A stretch of DNA of 64,000 nucleotides from CAYGZL01 sp964354345 (lineage in GTDB: Bacteria; Chloroflexota; Anaerolineae; Anaerolineales; UBA4823), in the NCBI GenBank assembly GCA_964354345.1, contig CAYGZL010000170.1, positions 62,001-126,000 on the forward strand, written 5' to 3'. Position numbers and translations under genes: made by a program. Shown piece after piece: positions 7,913 to 16,522 of this stretch. The first letter of the stretch is position 1; each line of letters starts with the position of its first letter. The notes under the pieces are model-generated. The model ran no database searches and had not been told where the DNA came from. It saw only the letters and a program-made list of their open reading frames with translations.

Positions 7913-8653
7913 ATGAAACCGCCAATATCCAATCTGCAAAATCCAAGATTTACTCCTGCTGCGGAGGATGAGTTGAAAAAGGTAGCGCGGGAAGTGGCTG
8001 CCTGTACCCGCTGCGCGCTGCATTTCTCCCGCAAGAACGCGGTTCCAGGCGATGGACCAGCCAACGCTGATATCATGTTTATCGGGGAGGGACCTGGTTT
8101 TCATGAAAATGAACAGGGGAAGCCTTTTGTAGGTCCCGCCGGTAAATTTCTTGATGAGTTGCTACAGAGTGTCGGAATGAAACGCTCCGAGGTGTTTATT
8201 GGAAATGTGGTCAAATGCCGTCCACCGGGTAACCGTGATCCTGAACCGGTTGAACTGGTCGCGTGTGGCGAGTATCTTGATCGCCAGATACAGGCGATTA
8301 ATCCGAAGGTTATTGTCACATTAGGACGTTTTTCGATGGCGCATTTCCTACCTTCCGATCCACATCGTGGATCGCGGAACAGTAGTCCCATCGCCAAGAT
8401 CAGTGATATTCATGGGCAGGCTATGCGGGTGCGGGGGCGCCTTGTCGTCGCTATGTACCATCCAGCGGCCGCTCTCCATCAGGCTTCGTTGAAACCAGTT
8501 TTGATCGAGGATTTCTCGCGTTTACCTGAGCTGATTGCTTTGGAACTGTCTCGTTCCGAAAGCCAGGCGCCAGAAGAGCAAGAGGTCGCTTCAGAGAAAA
8601 ATGAGCCGAAGAAAGAAGAGACAGATAAACCGCAACAATTGAGTCTCTTCTAA
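7913..8653 (+). CDS. Uracil-DNA glycosylase, 4Fe-4S family 4 (UDGa) type
   Basis: A 246-residue base-excision repair enzyme that removes uracil from DNA. Motif 1 is FIGEGPGFHENEQGKPFVGPAGKFL and motif 3 is AMYHPAAALHQ. Four cysteines that would hold the Fe-S cluster are present: CTRC near the N-terminus, VKCRPP and VACGEYL. The ATG at 7913 follows an AGGATAGGAAAG stretch and is preferred to a TTG at 7886. The first residues (PPISNLQNPRF) are encoded by a TCCAAT-type low-complexity tract. A GATCCAC/GTGGATC palindrome plus an R-N-S-S element interrupt the region between FLPSD and PIAKI. The C-terminus is a charged, disordered tail (Glu/Lys-rich) ending QQLSLF. Confidence 0.9.
   Translation: MKPPISNLQNPRFTPAAEDELKKVAREVAACTRCALHFSRKNAVPGDGPANADIMFIGEGPGFHENEQGKPFVGPAGKFLDELLQSVGMKRSEVFIGNVVKCRPPGNRDPEPVELVACGEYLDRQIQAINPKVIVTLGRFSMAHFLPSDPHRGSRNSSPIAKISDIHGQAMRVRGRLVVAMYHPAAALHQASLKPVLIEDFSRLPELIALELSRSESQAPEEQEVASEKNEPKKEETDKPQQLSLF
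7921..7950 (+). repeat. TCCAAT-type low-complexity tract (family D)
   Basis: GCCAATATCCAATCTGCAAA followed by ATCCAAGATT, read in frame as the N-terminal PPISNLQNPRF of the uracil-DNA glycosylase. Similar tracts occur at 26441, 42651, 49396, 53449 and 57554. Confidence 0.5.
8357..8389 (+). repeat. In-frame palindrome plus R-N-S-S hairpin element (family A)
   Basis: The palindrome GATCCAC-ATC-GTGGATC (8357-8373) is followed by GGAAC-AGTA-GTCCC (8376-8389). It is read as DPHRGSRNSSP inside the uracil-DNA glycosylase. It shares the CGN-RAY-AGT-AGT core with four other coding copies. Confidence 0.55.
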
Positions 8654-8663
8654 CAAACTAACC

Positions 8664-8679
8664 GTCGAATTCATTCGAC
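8664..8679. promoter_or_regulatory. Inverted repeat upstream of the glycan locus
   Basis: GTCGAAT-TC-ATTCGAC, perfect 7-base arms with a 2-base centre, 16 bases before the ATG of the first glycan gene. The centre is too short for a stable hairpin, so an operator-type binding site is more likely. No clear promoter hexamers were found next to it. Confidence 0.35.
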
Positions 8680-8694
8680 AGGTATAGGATTTTT

Positions 8695-10053
8695 ATGACT
8701 ATAAACGGAACTGCTGCTTCTCCATATAAAATCCTGTTAGAACAATTGCGCAACCGCAACGCCCGGGTAGCTGTGCTTGGATTGGGCTATGTTGGTTTAC
8801 CCCTGGCGGTAGTCTTTGCTGAGGCTGGTTACCAGGTGACGGGGATTGACCCCGATCTGCGCAAAGTGGAGATTATTAACCGTGGTCAAAGCCACATCCA
8901 GGATGTGCCAGGTGAACAGGTTCAGCGCTTGGTGCAATCTGGTTTCCTGCGTGCAACAACTGATTTTGCCTCCCTCCAACAGGTAGACGCTGTCAGCATC
9001 TGCGTGCCAACCCCGTTGCGCCAAAGTGGTGATCCCGATTTATCGTTCATTATCAACGCTACCAGTGAACTGGCCAAGTACATCCACGCCGGGATGGTTA
9101 TCGTTTTGGAATCGACCACTTATCCGGGGACAACCCGTGAAATGCTCCTACCCCGCTTGGGAGAAGATAAGGGCTTGCAAGTCGGAGTAGATTTCTACCT
9201 GGCATTCTCCCCGGAACGGGTTGACCCAGGCCGGACGGATTGGACCACGGTTAATACACCCAAAGTCATCGGAGGAATAACCCCGGCTTGCACAGTTATC
9301 TCTTCTACCTGGTATGCTCAGGCAATCAAGACTGTCGTACCAGTATCCTCTGCCGAAGTGGCTGAGATGACGAAGCTGCTGGAAAATACTTTCCGGATGA
9401 TTAATATCGGCCTGGTCAACGAAATGGCCATCATGTGCAATCGCCTTGGAGTGGATGTTTGGGAGGTAATCGATGCTGCCGCTACCAAGCCCTTCGGTTT
9501 TATGAAATTCACCCCTGGACCGGGACTGGGCGGGCATTGCATCCCAATCGACCCGCTTTATTTATCCTGGAAGCTGAAGTCGCTCCACTATACTGCCCGC
9601 TTTATTGAGTTGGCTTCGGAAATCAACTACAATATGCCACGCTATGTCGTGCAACTCGTCCAGGATGCCTTGAACCAGCAGCAAAAGGCATTGAATGGCA
9701 GCCGCGTTCTGGTGCTGGGTGTGGCCTATAAGCCGGATATTGATGATCTGCGCGAATCACCAGCTTTGGATGTGATCGGCCTGCTCAGGCAGAAAGGAAC
9801 TATGGTCTCGTACCATGATCCCTACATTCCCCAACTGCGTCATGATGGCTGGGAAATGACTTGTGTGGCTGATCTGTTGGATGAAGCCAGGGCGGTGGAC
9901 TGTGTGGTAATTATCACCAATCACAGCGCTTATGATTACCCGGCTCTGCTGGAGGCAGCGAAGCTGATAGTGGACACCCGTAATGCGCTGCCGCGGGACC
10001 GTCATCCTGAGCGAAGCGATGGATCTGTTCCTCCCAAAGTTGTCCGGTTATGA
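8695..10053 (+). CDS. Nucleotide-sugar dehydrogenase (UDP-GlcNAc/UDP-glucose 6-dehydrogenase family, WbpA-like)
   Basis: A 452-residue NAD-dependent enzyme oxidising the C6 hydroxyl of a UDP-hexose to a uronate. The N-terminal Rossmann motif is AVLGLGYVGLPLA (around residues 25-37). The catalytic cysteine block is GPGLGGHCIPIDPLYLSWK, and the C-terminal domain has GVAYKPDIDDLRESPALDV. The overall sequence resembles WbpA/WecC-type enzymes more than Ugd, but the substrate is not fixed by these motifs. Its C-terminal tail RHPERSDGSVPPKV comes from a widespread repeat (10001-10027), so the native end is probably near DTRNAL. First gene of the glycan locus; the epimerase follows. Confidence 0.88.
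   Translation: MTINGTAASPYKILLEQLRNRNARVAVLGLGYVGLPLAVVFAEAGYQVTGIDPDLRKVEIINRGQSHIQDVPGEQVQRLVQSGFLRATTDFASLQQVDAVSICVPTPLRQSGDPDLSFIINATSELAKYIHAGMVIVLESTTYPGTTREMLLPRLGEDKGLQVGVDFYLAFSPERVDPGRTDWTTVNTPKVIGGITPACTVISSTWYAQAIKTVVPVSSAEVAEMTKLLENTFRMINIGLVNEMAIMCNRLGVDVWEVIDAAATKPFGFMKFTPGPGLGGHCIPIDPLYLSWKLKSLHYTARFIELASEINYNMPRYVVQLVQDALNQQQKALNGSRVLVLGVAYKPDIDDLRESPALDVIGLLRQKGTMVSYHDPYIPQLRHDGWEMTCVADLLDEARAVDCVVIITNHSAYDYPALLEAAKLIVDTRNALPRDRHPERSDGSVPPKVVRL
10001..10027 (+). repeat. CATCCTGAGCGAAGCGA-type repeat
   Basis: GTCATCCTGAGCGAAGCGAT followed by GGATCTG. I know this sequence as a short repeat dispersed in many bacterial genomes (spurious peptides of the HPERSEGS kind). Here it is in frame and supplies the C-terminal tail of the dehydrogenase. 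Confidence 0.6.
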
Positions 10054-10069
10054 CTGGCTGGAAAGACGG

Positions 10070-10121
10070 CGAAACATTAGTTCCGGGCGAAACATTAGTT
10101 CCGGGCGAAACAGTAGTTTCG
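10070..10121 (+). repeat. Tandem array of three family A hairpin units
   Basis: Two identical 18-base units (10070-10087 and 10088-10105, CGAAACATTAGTTCCGGG) are followed by CGAAAC-AGTA-GTTTCG (10106-10121), which is a perfect 6-base stem with a four-base loop. It lies in the 97-base gap between the dehydrogenase and the epimerase and is the only non-coding copy found. Confidence 0.7.
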
Positions 10122-10150
10122 TGTGATATTGTCGTTCAGTCTGTTCTGCA

Positions 10151-11125
10151 ATGATAATTGTTACTGGTGTAGCCGGATTTATCGGTTCTCGTGTCGCCGA
10201 GATGCTCCTGCAAGCGGGGCAGAACGTCATTGGGTTAGATAACCTGAATAATTCCTACGATGTACGTCTGAAGGAACACCGCCTGACCAGGATAGCAGAC
10301 CTCCCTGGTTTTAGATTCTACAAACTCGACATTGCTCAGCGCCAGGGGCTCGAAGAATTGGCCGGGCACCTGCCGGCGCAGGTGCAGGCGGTGATTAACC
10401 TGGCTGCACGCGCGGGTGTACGCCAGTCAGTCGAAAACCCCTGGCTTTATTACGATACCAACCTGACCGGCACGCTCAATTTATTGGAATTTTGTCGTCA
10501 GCAGCAAATACCGAAATTCATCCTGGCCTCGACTTCCAGTGTTTATGGAGCGTCCGCGCCGTTGCCAACGCCGGAAGAGGCTGCTTCCGACCGTCCGCTA
10601 CAGGCTTATGCGGCCAGTAAACGTGGCGCTGAAATCCTGTGCCATACCTATCATCATCTCTATGGGCTCGACATCACCATTTTCCGCTACTTCACGGTTT
10701 ACGGCCCATGGGGGCGACCAGACATGTCCATGTTCCGTTTCACGAAATGGATCCGGGAGGGACAAACGCTATTCTTGAACGGTGATGGCGAACAGTCGCG
10801 TGGATTCACTTACATTGATGATATCGCTCGGGGAACTATCCTGGGCCTGAAACCACTCGGGTATGAAATTATGAACCTGGGTGGTCATGAGTCGATCAAA
10901 ATGAACGATCTGATCGGCAAATTAGAATCGTTGATCGGCAAGAAGGCCAGTATCCAACATATGCCAGTCCATCCAGCCGATATGCAGACTAACCTGGCGG
11001 ACATCTCCAAAGCCCGTCGCCTGTTGAGTTGGGAGCCACAGGTAGCATTGGATGAAGGGGTTGCCAGGCTGGTGCATTGGTATCTTCAAGAACGCGCCTG
11101 GGCCAGCCAGTTGGAGACAGGTTAG
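10151..11125 (+). CDS. NAD-dependent epimerase, UDP-glucuronate 4-epimerase-like
   Basis: A 324-residue extended short-chain dehydrogenase. The nucleotide motif is TGVAGFIGSRVAEML (residues 5-19), the active site is STSSVYG plus the Tyr-x3-Lys of YAASKRGAE, and FRYFTVYGPWGRPDMSMFRFT is the signature I associate with UDP-GlcA and UDP-GalA 4-epimerases. It follows a UDP-sugar 6-dehydrogenase, so conversion of the uronate made there is the natural reading. If the upstream enzyme acts on UDP-GlcNAc, this would be a WbpP-like partner. The stop overlaps the next start (TAGTG). Confidence 0.85.
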   Translation: MIIVTGVAGFIGSRVAEMLLQAGQNVIGLDNLNNSYDVRLKEHRLTRIADLPGFRFYKLDIAQRQGLEELAGHLPAQVQAVINLAARAGVRQSVENPWLYYDTNLTGTLNLLEFCRQQQIPKFILASTSSVYGASAPLPTPEEAASDRPLQAYAASKRGAEILCHTYHHLYGLDITIFRYFTVYGPWGRPDMSMFRFTKWIREGQTLFLNGDGEQSRGFTYIDDIARGTILGLKPLGYEIMNLGGHESIKMNDLIGKLESLIGKKASIQHMPVHPADMQTNLADISKARRLLSWEPQVALDEGVARLVHWYLQERAWASQLETG

Positions 11126-12480
11126 TGTTCCGCAGTGAAATTATCCGCCGCGTATTAAAAAATACCGGTTACCTGTTCAGCGCCACAGGCATTTCGGCAA
11201 CGATCAGTATGGTGCAAGGTATTCTGGCAGCGCGCCTGCTTGGCGTGGCGAATTATGGCGTCCTGGGGACAATCATCATGTTCACCAGCGTGGTGAACAA
11301 GTTCGCCTCGTTTCGTATGGGCGAATTGGTGATCAAGTATGTCGGACACTATACCGAAGTTGGCGACCAGCCGCGCGCCGCGGCAGTGTTCAAGGCGGCA
11401 GCTTTAACAGAGATGGTTGCATCAGGCGCTGCGTTTGGCCTGATCTGGTTATTGGCTCCATTGGGAGCAAGAGTCTTGGCCAAGGATGCCAGCCTGGCTC
11501 ACTGGTTTGTGATCTATGGTTTGATTGTCCTGGCTAATATAATCGCTGAAAGCTCCACAGGATTGTTGCAAATCTTCGATCGCTTCCGGCGCATGGCAGT
11601 TTTGAATGTCGTTCAGAGTTTGTTTACCTTGGCGCTGATCGTGGTGGTATATCTAACCGGTGGCGGTTTACTGGGGGTGTTGATGGCCTATCTGGGTGGT
11701 AAAGCCATTGGCGCGTTGGGCTTGACTTTCACAGCTTTAGTAGAAGCCATGCGGCGCTGGGGTGATGGTTGGTGGAACACCCCGTTGAGCTTACTCCGAC
11801 CGCAATTACGCGAGTTGATTAATTTTGCAGTCAGTACGAACATTAGCGCTTCGCTCAGTCTGATCAATAAAGACAGCGAGCTGTTATGGGTTTCATATTT
11901 TAGATCACCTTTGGAGGCCGGCTATTATAAGCTGGCATTGGCTTTGGCAAACCTGGTTCAGATGCCGGTTAGCCCGTTACCTCAAGCCACTTACCCCGAG
12001 CTGTCACGCGAGGCAGCTCGCAATAATTGGCGTAATGTTCGGTACATCTTACGCCAGGGGTCGCGTTTGGCAGGCGTCTATACCTTGATGGCTACACTTG
12101 GCCTGGTACTGATGGGATATCCCCTGATTCGTTACCTTTATACCTCAGAATTCCTCCCCGCTTATCCTGCATTGCTCATCCTATTAGCGGGTTACCTGGT
12201 CGCCAATACATTTTATTGGCATCGTACCGCACTTCTGGCTCTGGGCCGCCCCGATTATCCGACCAAGGTAAATCTGGTCCTGGCAGTAATGAAAATCGCC
12301 GGTATTATCCTCCTGGTGCCGAAATTTGGCTACCTGGCCAATGCTGCGCTGTTGGCAGGCTCTTACTTGTTGGGTGTGAGCATCTCGGCCTGGAAAGCTA
12401 ATTCACTCCTTTCCCGCCACATCCAGATAGATACACCGGAGGACTCGCCTCACCATGCAGTGAAGATGGGTGGGGAGTAG
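11125..12480 (+). CDS. Polysaccharide flippase, Wzx/MATE-like
   Basis: A 451-residue polytopic membrane protein with about 12-14 hydrophobic segments, of the polysaccharide-transporter (MOP) superfamily that flips lipid-linked glycans. N-terminal blocks NTGYLFSATGISATISMVQGI and RLLGVANYGVLG are typical. The GTG at 11125 is preceded by GGAGACAGG and overlaps the previous stop, and is preferred to a TTG at 11077. An ABC exporter is also encoded at 24-26 kb, so the locus has two export routes. Confidence 0.85.
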   Translation: MFRSEIIRRVLKNTGYLFSATGISATISMVQGILAARLLGVANYGVLGTIIMFTSVVNKFASFRMGELVIKYVGHYTEVGDQPRAAAVFKAAALTEMVASGAAFGLIWLLAPLGARVLAKDASLAHWFVIYGLIVLANIIAESSTGLLQIFDRFRRMAVLNVVQSLFTLALIVVVYLTGGGLLGVLMAYLGGKAIGALGLTFTALVEAMRRWGDGWWNTPLSLLRPQLRELINFAVSTNISASLSLINKDSELLWVSYFRSPLEAGYYKLALALANLVQMPVSPLPQATYPELSREAARNNWRNVRYILRQGSRLAGVYTLMATLGLVLMGYPLIRYLYTSEFLPAYPALLILLAGYLVANTFYWHRTALLALGRPDYPTKVNLVLAVMKIAGIILLVPKFGYLANAALLAGSYLLGVSISAWKANSLLSRHIQIDTPEDSPHHAVKMGGE

Positions 12481-12483
12481 GTT

Positions 12484-13716
12484 ATGAAAGTTGCGTATGT
12501 AATCCCCTCATTACAAAAGCCTTCGGGTTGGCGGACATTTTCACTGGCCGTGATCGGACTTACCAGGAGTAAAGAACATCATGGCGGCGAGGAATGTCAA
12601 TCGGTAAATAATAGCCAGGTTGAGCCGGTGTTGGTCGCCCCTTTTGATGCGCTGGATGAGTTGCGGGATCTCTATCCCAATCTACCCATCTACGGTTTGC
12701 CGGTGACTCAACAGGCTTCATTCGCCAGTTTGCGCGGTACCTTACACCTTATGCAAAGTTATCAGATGATTCGCCAGCTTCCGCTCCCGCCTGTGGACCT
12801 GGTCCATTCATTGGAAGCTTATCCAACTGGTCTGGTAGGAAGTTGGTTGGCGCGCAACATGCATGTGCCGCATATCCTGACAGCCAATGGCACCTATGGG
12901 GTAGTATGGTTTGGTGTCCGATCAACGAAGTTGTTCGGTCGTTTTGCCTTAGATCGCCGGTTTTACCGGCGAGTACTCAAGCAGGCCAATCTGATCTGCC
13001 CAATTTCCACAGGTACCGCTGAGCAAATGCGCAGGGTCTTCGGACCCGAGTTAGCCAGCGTACGGATACATACTATTTTGCCTGGTAACGATTTTACTCG
13101 CACGGTGCCTGCCAGTCTGGCCCTGGAAAGATCGCTTCCCGAGATTCCAACTTTTTTAACAGTGGGAGAGGTTAAATCACGTAAAGGGCATGCAGTCAGT
13201 ATAGCCGCATTTGCCCGGGTGAAGCAGCATTACCCGCAGGCGCGGTATTGGATTGTCGGGCGTTACCAACCTGCCAGCCCATATTTCATACAGCTTCAGC
13301 AGCTCATCGCCGAGCATGGCATTACGGATGTGACTTTTCTCGGAGATGTAACCGATCGAGAGCTTCGCCGGTGTTACCAGGAAGCCTCCGTATTTGTTTT
13401 AACGCCCCAGCAAGAAGGTTTTCACTTCGAGGGCTTTGGGTTGGTATACCTGGAGGCGGGGGCGTATGGCTTACCGGTCGTGGGCACCCGTTCGGGCGGC
13501 GTCTCAGATGCTGTTCGTGAGGGAGAAACAGGTTTCCTCTGTGAGGAGAGTGACATCAGTGGAATCGCCAGTGCGATGCAGCGGCTCATCGGCGATCCGG
13601 ATTTGGCCCGGCAGATGGGGATGGCGAATCGGCGTTGGGCGGAGACGCTTACCTGGGCACGATTCGCCCAGGAACAGGTCCAGGCTTACCAGGATGTGTT
13701 GAAGGATCATCTGTAG
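12484..13716 (+). CDS. Glycosyltransferase family 4
   Basis: A 410-residue GT-B retaining glycosyltransferase. The C-terminal nucleotide-sugar site is clear: LTPQQEGFHFEGFGLVYLEAGAYGLPVVGTR, containing the E-x7-E motif. The acceptor domain includes HSLEAYPTGLVGSWLARNMHVPHILTANGT. The ATG follows GGGGAG. Residues 25-45 (GLTRSKEHHGGEECQSVNNSQ) form an odd insertion where the family normally has a short glycine loop, and they carry a copy of the GGAGTAAAGAACA repeat. Donor and acceptor unknown. Confidence 0.85.
   Translation: MKVAYVIPSLQKPSGWRTFSLAVIGLTRSKEHHGGEECQSVNNSQVEPVLVAPFDALDELRDLYPNLPIYGLPVTQQASFASLRGTLHLMQSYQMIRQLPLPPVDLVHSLEAYPTGLVGSWLARNMHVPHILTANGTYGVVWFGVRSTKLFGRFALDRRFYRRVLKQANLICPISTGTAEQMRRVFGPELASVRIHTILPGNDFTRTVPASLALERSLPEIPTFLTVGEVKSRKGHAVSIAAFARVKQHYPQARYWIVGRYQPASPYFIQLQQLIAEHGITDVTFLGDVTDRELRRCYQEASVFVLTPQQEGFHFEGFGLVYLEAGAYGLPVVGTRSGGVSDAVREGETGFLCEESDISGIASAMQRLIGDPDLARQMGMANRRWAETLTWARFAQEQVQAYQDVLKDHL
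12567..12590 (+). repeat. GGTAAAGAACACC-type element (family B), coding
   Basis: GGAGTAAAGAACATCATGGC, read as SKEHHGG in the GT4 protein. A degenerate copy of the family whose best hairpin form is GCGGT-n7-ACCGC. Confidence 0.4.
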
Positions 13717-13747
13717 AAGGTGTAAGATCAGAAACTCACGTGTTGCC

Positions 13748-14905
13748 ATGATTGCGCCAACCTCGATCCCAACACGGCGCGCCAATTCCGTGCAGGTCAT
13801 GAAAATGGCACAGGCATTGGTCGAATTGGGTCACCAGGTTCAGTTGTTAGCCCCACAAGCCTCTGGTTTACAACCGGCTCCCACCTGGGAAGAACTGGCT
13901 GTCCATTATGGCTTGCGGGAACAATTTCCGGTTGTCTGGTTGCCCTCCAGCTCATGGGGACGCAAGTACGATTACAGTTACCGTGCAGTGCACTGGGCGC
14001 GCGCCTGGGGAGCCGATTGGGTGTATACACGGCTACCTCAAGCAGCTGCATTTGCCAGCTTGACTGGCCTGGCAACCCTCCTGGAATGTCACGATTTACC
14101 GAAAGGAAAACTAGGACCACTCCTGTTTCGGCTCTTCCTACATGGGCGCGGCGCCTTACGCCTGGTCGCCATCACCCGGGCGTTGGCCGATGCCCTGACT
14201 ATGCAGGCTGGAGCCTGTACAATTATAAAAGATCCATCCTTTCTGGTTGTAGCTCCAGATGGGGTGGACCTGGAAAGGTATGTGGACCTGCCGTTACCGC
14301 AAGCGGCGCGTCAAACCTTGAAAGAACTCCCTGAGGGGCGTTTTACGGTTGGTTATACCGGTCATCTGTATGCCGGGCGAGGAGCGGATCTGATCCTGAC
14401 TCTGGCAGGTCTCTTACCGGACGTGAGTTTCCTGATTGCCGGAGGCGAGGTATCCGATGTGGCGCGGGTCAAAGAGCAGGCGCGTCTGCTAGGTTTACAG
14501 AATCTCTATCTGGTTGGCTTTATATCGAATGCAGAGTTGCCGCGTTATCAAGCTGCCTGTGACCTCTTGATCATGCCTTATCAGAAACGGGTGGCAGCTT
14601 CTTCGGGGGGCGATATCGCCCGATATTTCAGCCCGATGAAGTTATTTGAATACCTTGCCTGTGGACGACCAATTCTGTGCAGTAATTTACCTGTGCTGCG
14701 TGAGGTACTTAACCCACATAATGCAGTTTTACTTCCTGTGGATGATGTCCAGAGCTGGGCGGACGCCATCCGCGCTTTGCAGACTGACCCAGAGCGGATG
14801 ACTTCCCTGGCGGAACAAGGCCGGCAGGATGCGCAAAAGTATACCTGGCGAACACGGGCAAAATTAATCTGCGATATCGAAGATAGCCAAGGAATCGGGC
14901 AATGA
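13748..14905 (+). CDS. Glycosyltransferase family 4
   Basis: A 385-residue GT4-type protein. It has GYTGHLYAGRGADLIL at the start of the C-terminal domain and SPMKLFEYLACGRPILCSNLPVLREVL as the donor-binding E-x7-E region. The N-terminus begins MIAPTSIPTRRANSVQVMKMAQAL, so the first beta strand is shortened. The frame stays open upstream and would read RNSRVAMIAP, but it has no ATG, GTG or TTG there; the true start may be a rare codon such as ATC at 13727, after an AAGGTG stretch. The stop overlaps the next ATG (ATGA). Confidence 0.83.
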   Translation: MIAPTSIPTRRANSVQVMKMAQALVELGHQVQLLAPQASGLQPAPTWEELAVHYGLREQFPVVWLPSSSWGRKYDYSYRAVHWARAWGADWVYTRLPQAAAFASLTGLATLLECHDLPKGKLGPLLFRLFLHGRGALRLVAITRALADALTMQAGACTIIKDPSFLVVAPDGVDLERYVDLPLPQAARQTLKELPEGRFTVGYTGHLYAGRGADLILTLAGLLPDVSFLIAGGEVSDVARVKEQARLLGLQNLYLVGFISNAELPRYQAACDLLIMPYQKRVAASSGGDIARYFSPMKLFEYLACGRPILCSNLPVLREVLNPHNAVLLPVDDVQSWADAIRALQTDPERMTSLAEQGRQDAQKYTWRTRAKLICDIEDSQGIGQ

Positions 14906-16485
14906 TTTCCATTGCCATCGTTGTGTTGTTGGGTGTAGGTATCCTGTGGCTGGGCTGGCGCCTGGTCAGCGCCGCAGAAGGCGAAAAATTGCCTCGCCTC
15001 CTGTTGGGGTTGTTGGTTGGTGCAGCACTCTTGCGCCTGGTCGTTGGGGTCTTCTGGTATGTTGCCCTGCCTGAGCTAGGTCACCAGACTGCCGCGGAAC
15101 AAAATGGATATGTGATGTCAGATGCCTACAACCGCGATCGCACGGCCTGGAAGTTGGCGCAGTCTACCAAACCCCTCTGGCAGGCTTTCGGGGGTTACCT
15201 GAAGGCGGATCAGTATGGTGGTTTGTTGTGGTTGAGCGCAGCGGTGTATCGCTACCTGGGAGGCTCGACTCACCAACCGCTGCAAATAGTCGTCCTGACC
15301 GCCAGTTTTTCGGCTCTGGCGGTTTTATTGGTTTGGGCCTTTGTGCGCCGGATCACCTCCGATCCCCGCCGGGACAGTAGTCCAGGGTGGAGATCGGAGG
15401 CTCGCACCGCCTGGCTCGCAGCCTGGGCGATGGCCTTATATCCTGAGGCGGTATTGCTGGGTAGCTCCCAAATGCGCGAAGCTTTTATCATGCCGTTAGT
15501 CATATCTGCTTTTTATGGCCTGGCGATGTATCATTCAAAACAGTCCAGGCAGGGGGTAGTCTGGATGTTTGGTGGAGTTCTACTCTGTTTGCCTTTTACA
15601 CCCCCATTTACTGCACTGTTAGTTGGATTATTGATCGTCGGATTTTTAATTCTAGAAGTCGACTTACGCAATAGTAGTTCCGTATTGCGTAACCGCTTGA
15701 GTAAATCGCGTTATATATGGCTCGTTGGAATCGGGCTGGTGGGAGTGGTATTGTTGGGCAGTTGGCTGGCTTTACAGCGGTTTGCCCCGCCAGAGATCCA
15801 AGGCCCCCTGGCTCAGTTCCAGTGGTGGATTCGCAAGTCGGCGGATTTCCAGGCGTACCTTAGCACGCGCGCCTCTGGTAAATTGCAAGCATTGTTCAAG
15901 CGTACTCCTGCATGGATGCACTTGCCATTGCTGGTGGGTTATGGCATCCTGCAACCCTTCTTGCCAGCCGCTCTGGTCGTTGGCAGCGAGGCACCGATCT
16001 GGCAAGGCATTGCTATCTGGCGGTCAGCAGGCTGGACAATTTTACTGGTGTTTTTATTTTATGCCCTGTTGCGCGCCTGGCGACGCCAGCCGGGACAGCC
16101 GGCGCAAAATTGGCCTGGCATTCTGGTCATAATTGCCTGGCTTGGCACCCTGATAGCTTCATTTCGGGGTGGTGGCGACCAATGGGACAATCCTCGTTAT
16201 CGGGTTAGTCTGGCGGGAATACAAATCGCTTTAGCAGCCTGGGCCTGGACCGAGCAGCGTCGCCGCGTCGATCCCTGGTTCCACCGTGCTGTGGCAGTAG
16301 TGGTGTGGGTGCTGATCTGGTTTTTACCTTATTATGTACAGCGCGAATTTCAAATCGGCTGGCCAGTCAATGACCTCTTTAAGACGATAGGCGCAGGATT
16401 GGCTTGCTCAGCGCTATATTTTCTATGGGATTGGGCTCGTTCTACGGGACAGCCTATGTCTCCAATGCAGCAGAATGAGTTATAA
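14902..16485 (+). CDS. Multi-pass membrane protein (possible GT-C or polymerase-like)
   Basis: A 527-residue protein with roughly 10-12 hydrophobic segments. After two N-terminal segments it has a polar loop (ELGHQTAAEQNGYVMSDAYNRDRTAW), then alternating membrane segments. I do not recognise a named family; the architecture fits lipid-linked-sugar glycosyltransferases (GT-C) or an O-unit polymerase. Two hydrophilic loops (RRITSDPRRDSSPGWRSEA, and VDLRNSSSVLRNRLSKSR) are built from in-frame palindromic repeats. Coupled to the GT4 gene upstream by ATGA, and its end overlaps the non-coding leader of the GT2 gene. Confidence 0.7.
   Translation: MISIAIVVLLGVGILWLGWRLVSAAEGEKLPRLLLGLLVGAALLRLVVGVFWYVALPELGHQTAAEQNGYVMSDAYNRDRTAWKLAQSTKPLWQAFGGYLKADQYGGLLWLSAAVYRYLGGSTHQPLQIVVLTASFSALAVLLVWAFVRRITSDPRRDSSPGWRSEARTAWLAAWAMALYPEAVLLGSSQMREAFIMPLVISAFYGLAMYHSKQSRQGVVWMFGGVLLCLPFTPPFTALLVGLLIVGFLILEVDLRNSSSVLRNRLSKSRYIWLVGIGLVGVVLLGSWLALQRFAPPEIQGPLAQFQWWIRKSADFQAYLSTRASGKLQALFKRTPAWMHLPLLVGYGILQPFLPAALVVGSEAPIWQGIAIWRSAGWTILLVFLFYALLRAWRRQPGQPAQNWPGILVIIAWLGTLIASFRGGGDQWDNPRYRVSLAGIQIALAAWAWTEQRRRVDPWFHRAVAVVVWVLIWFLPYYVQREFQIGWPVNDLFKTIGAGLACSALYFLWDWARSTGQPMSPMQQNEL
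15356..15400 (+). repeat. In-frame palindromic insert with family A core
   Basis: CCTCCGATC (15356-15364) and GATCGGAGG (15392-15400) are perfect 9-base inverted arms enclosing GGGACAGTAGTCC. The insert encodes a polar loop SDPRRDSSPGWRSEA in a membrane protein. Confidence 0.65.
15664..15692 (+). repeat. In-frame palindromic insert with family A core
   Basis: TTACGCAATA (15664-15673) and TATTGCGTAA (15683-15692) are perfect 10-base inverted arms around GTAGTTCCG. It is read as LRNSSSVLRN, with the same R-N-S-S frame as other copies. Confidence 0.65.
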
Positions 16486-16500
16486 TTCAAACTCTGAATA
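16484..16500. promoter_or_regulatory. Candidate operator overlapping a TATAAT -10, upstream of a GT2 gene
   Basis: TATAAT at 16481-16486 is overlapped by AATTCA-n5-TGAATA (16484-16500). The block TTATAATTCAA-n2-TCTGAAT recurs at 22769-22788 in front of the MarR-type regulator. The -35 region here is poor. Confidence 0.4.
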
Positions 16501-16522
16501 TTGCGTTCCCACGAGGAATTAC

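Noticed and set aside
10070..10121. Possible CRISPR-like array
   Set aside because: The 18-base units abut with no unique spacers and no cas genes are present; it is a tandem hairpin repeat.
13748..14905. Opposite-strand open frames in the GT4 and other glycan genes
   Set aside because: No start signals or motifs, and each lies under a gene with strong family motifs.
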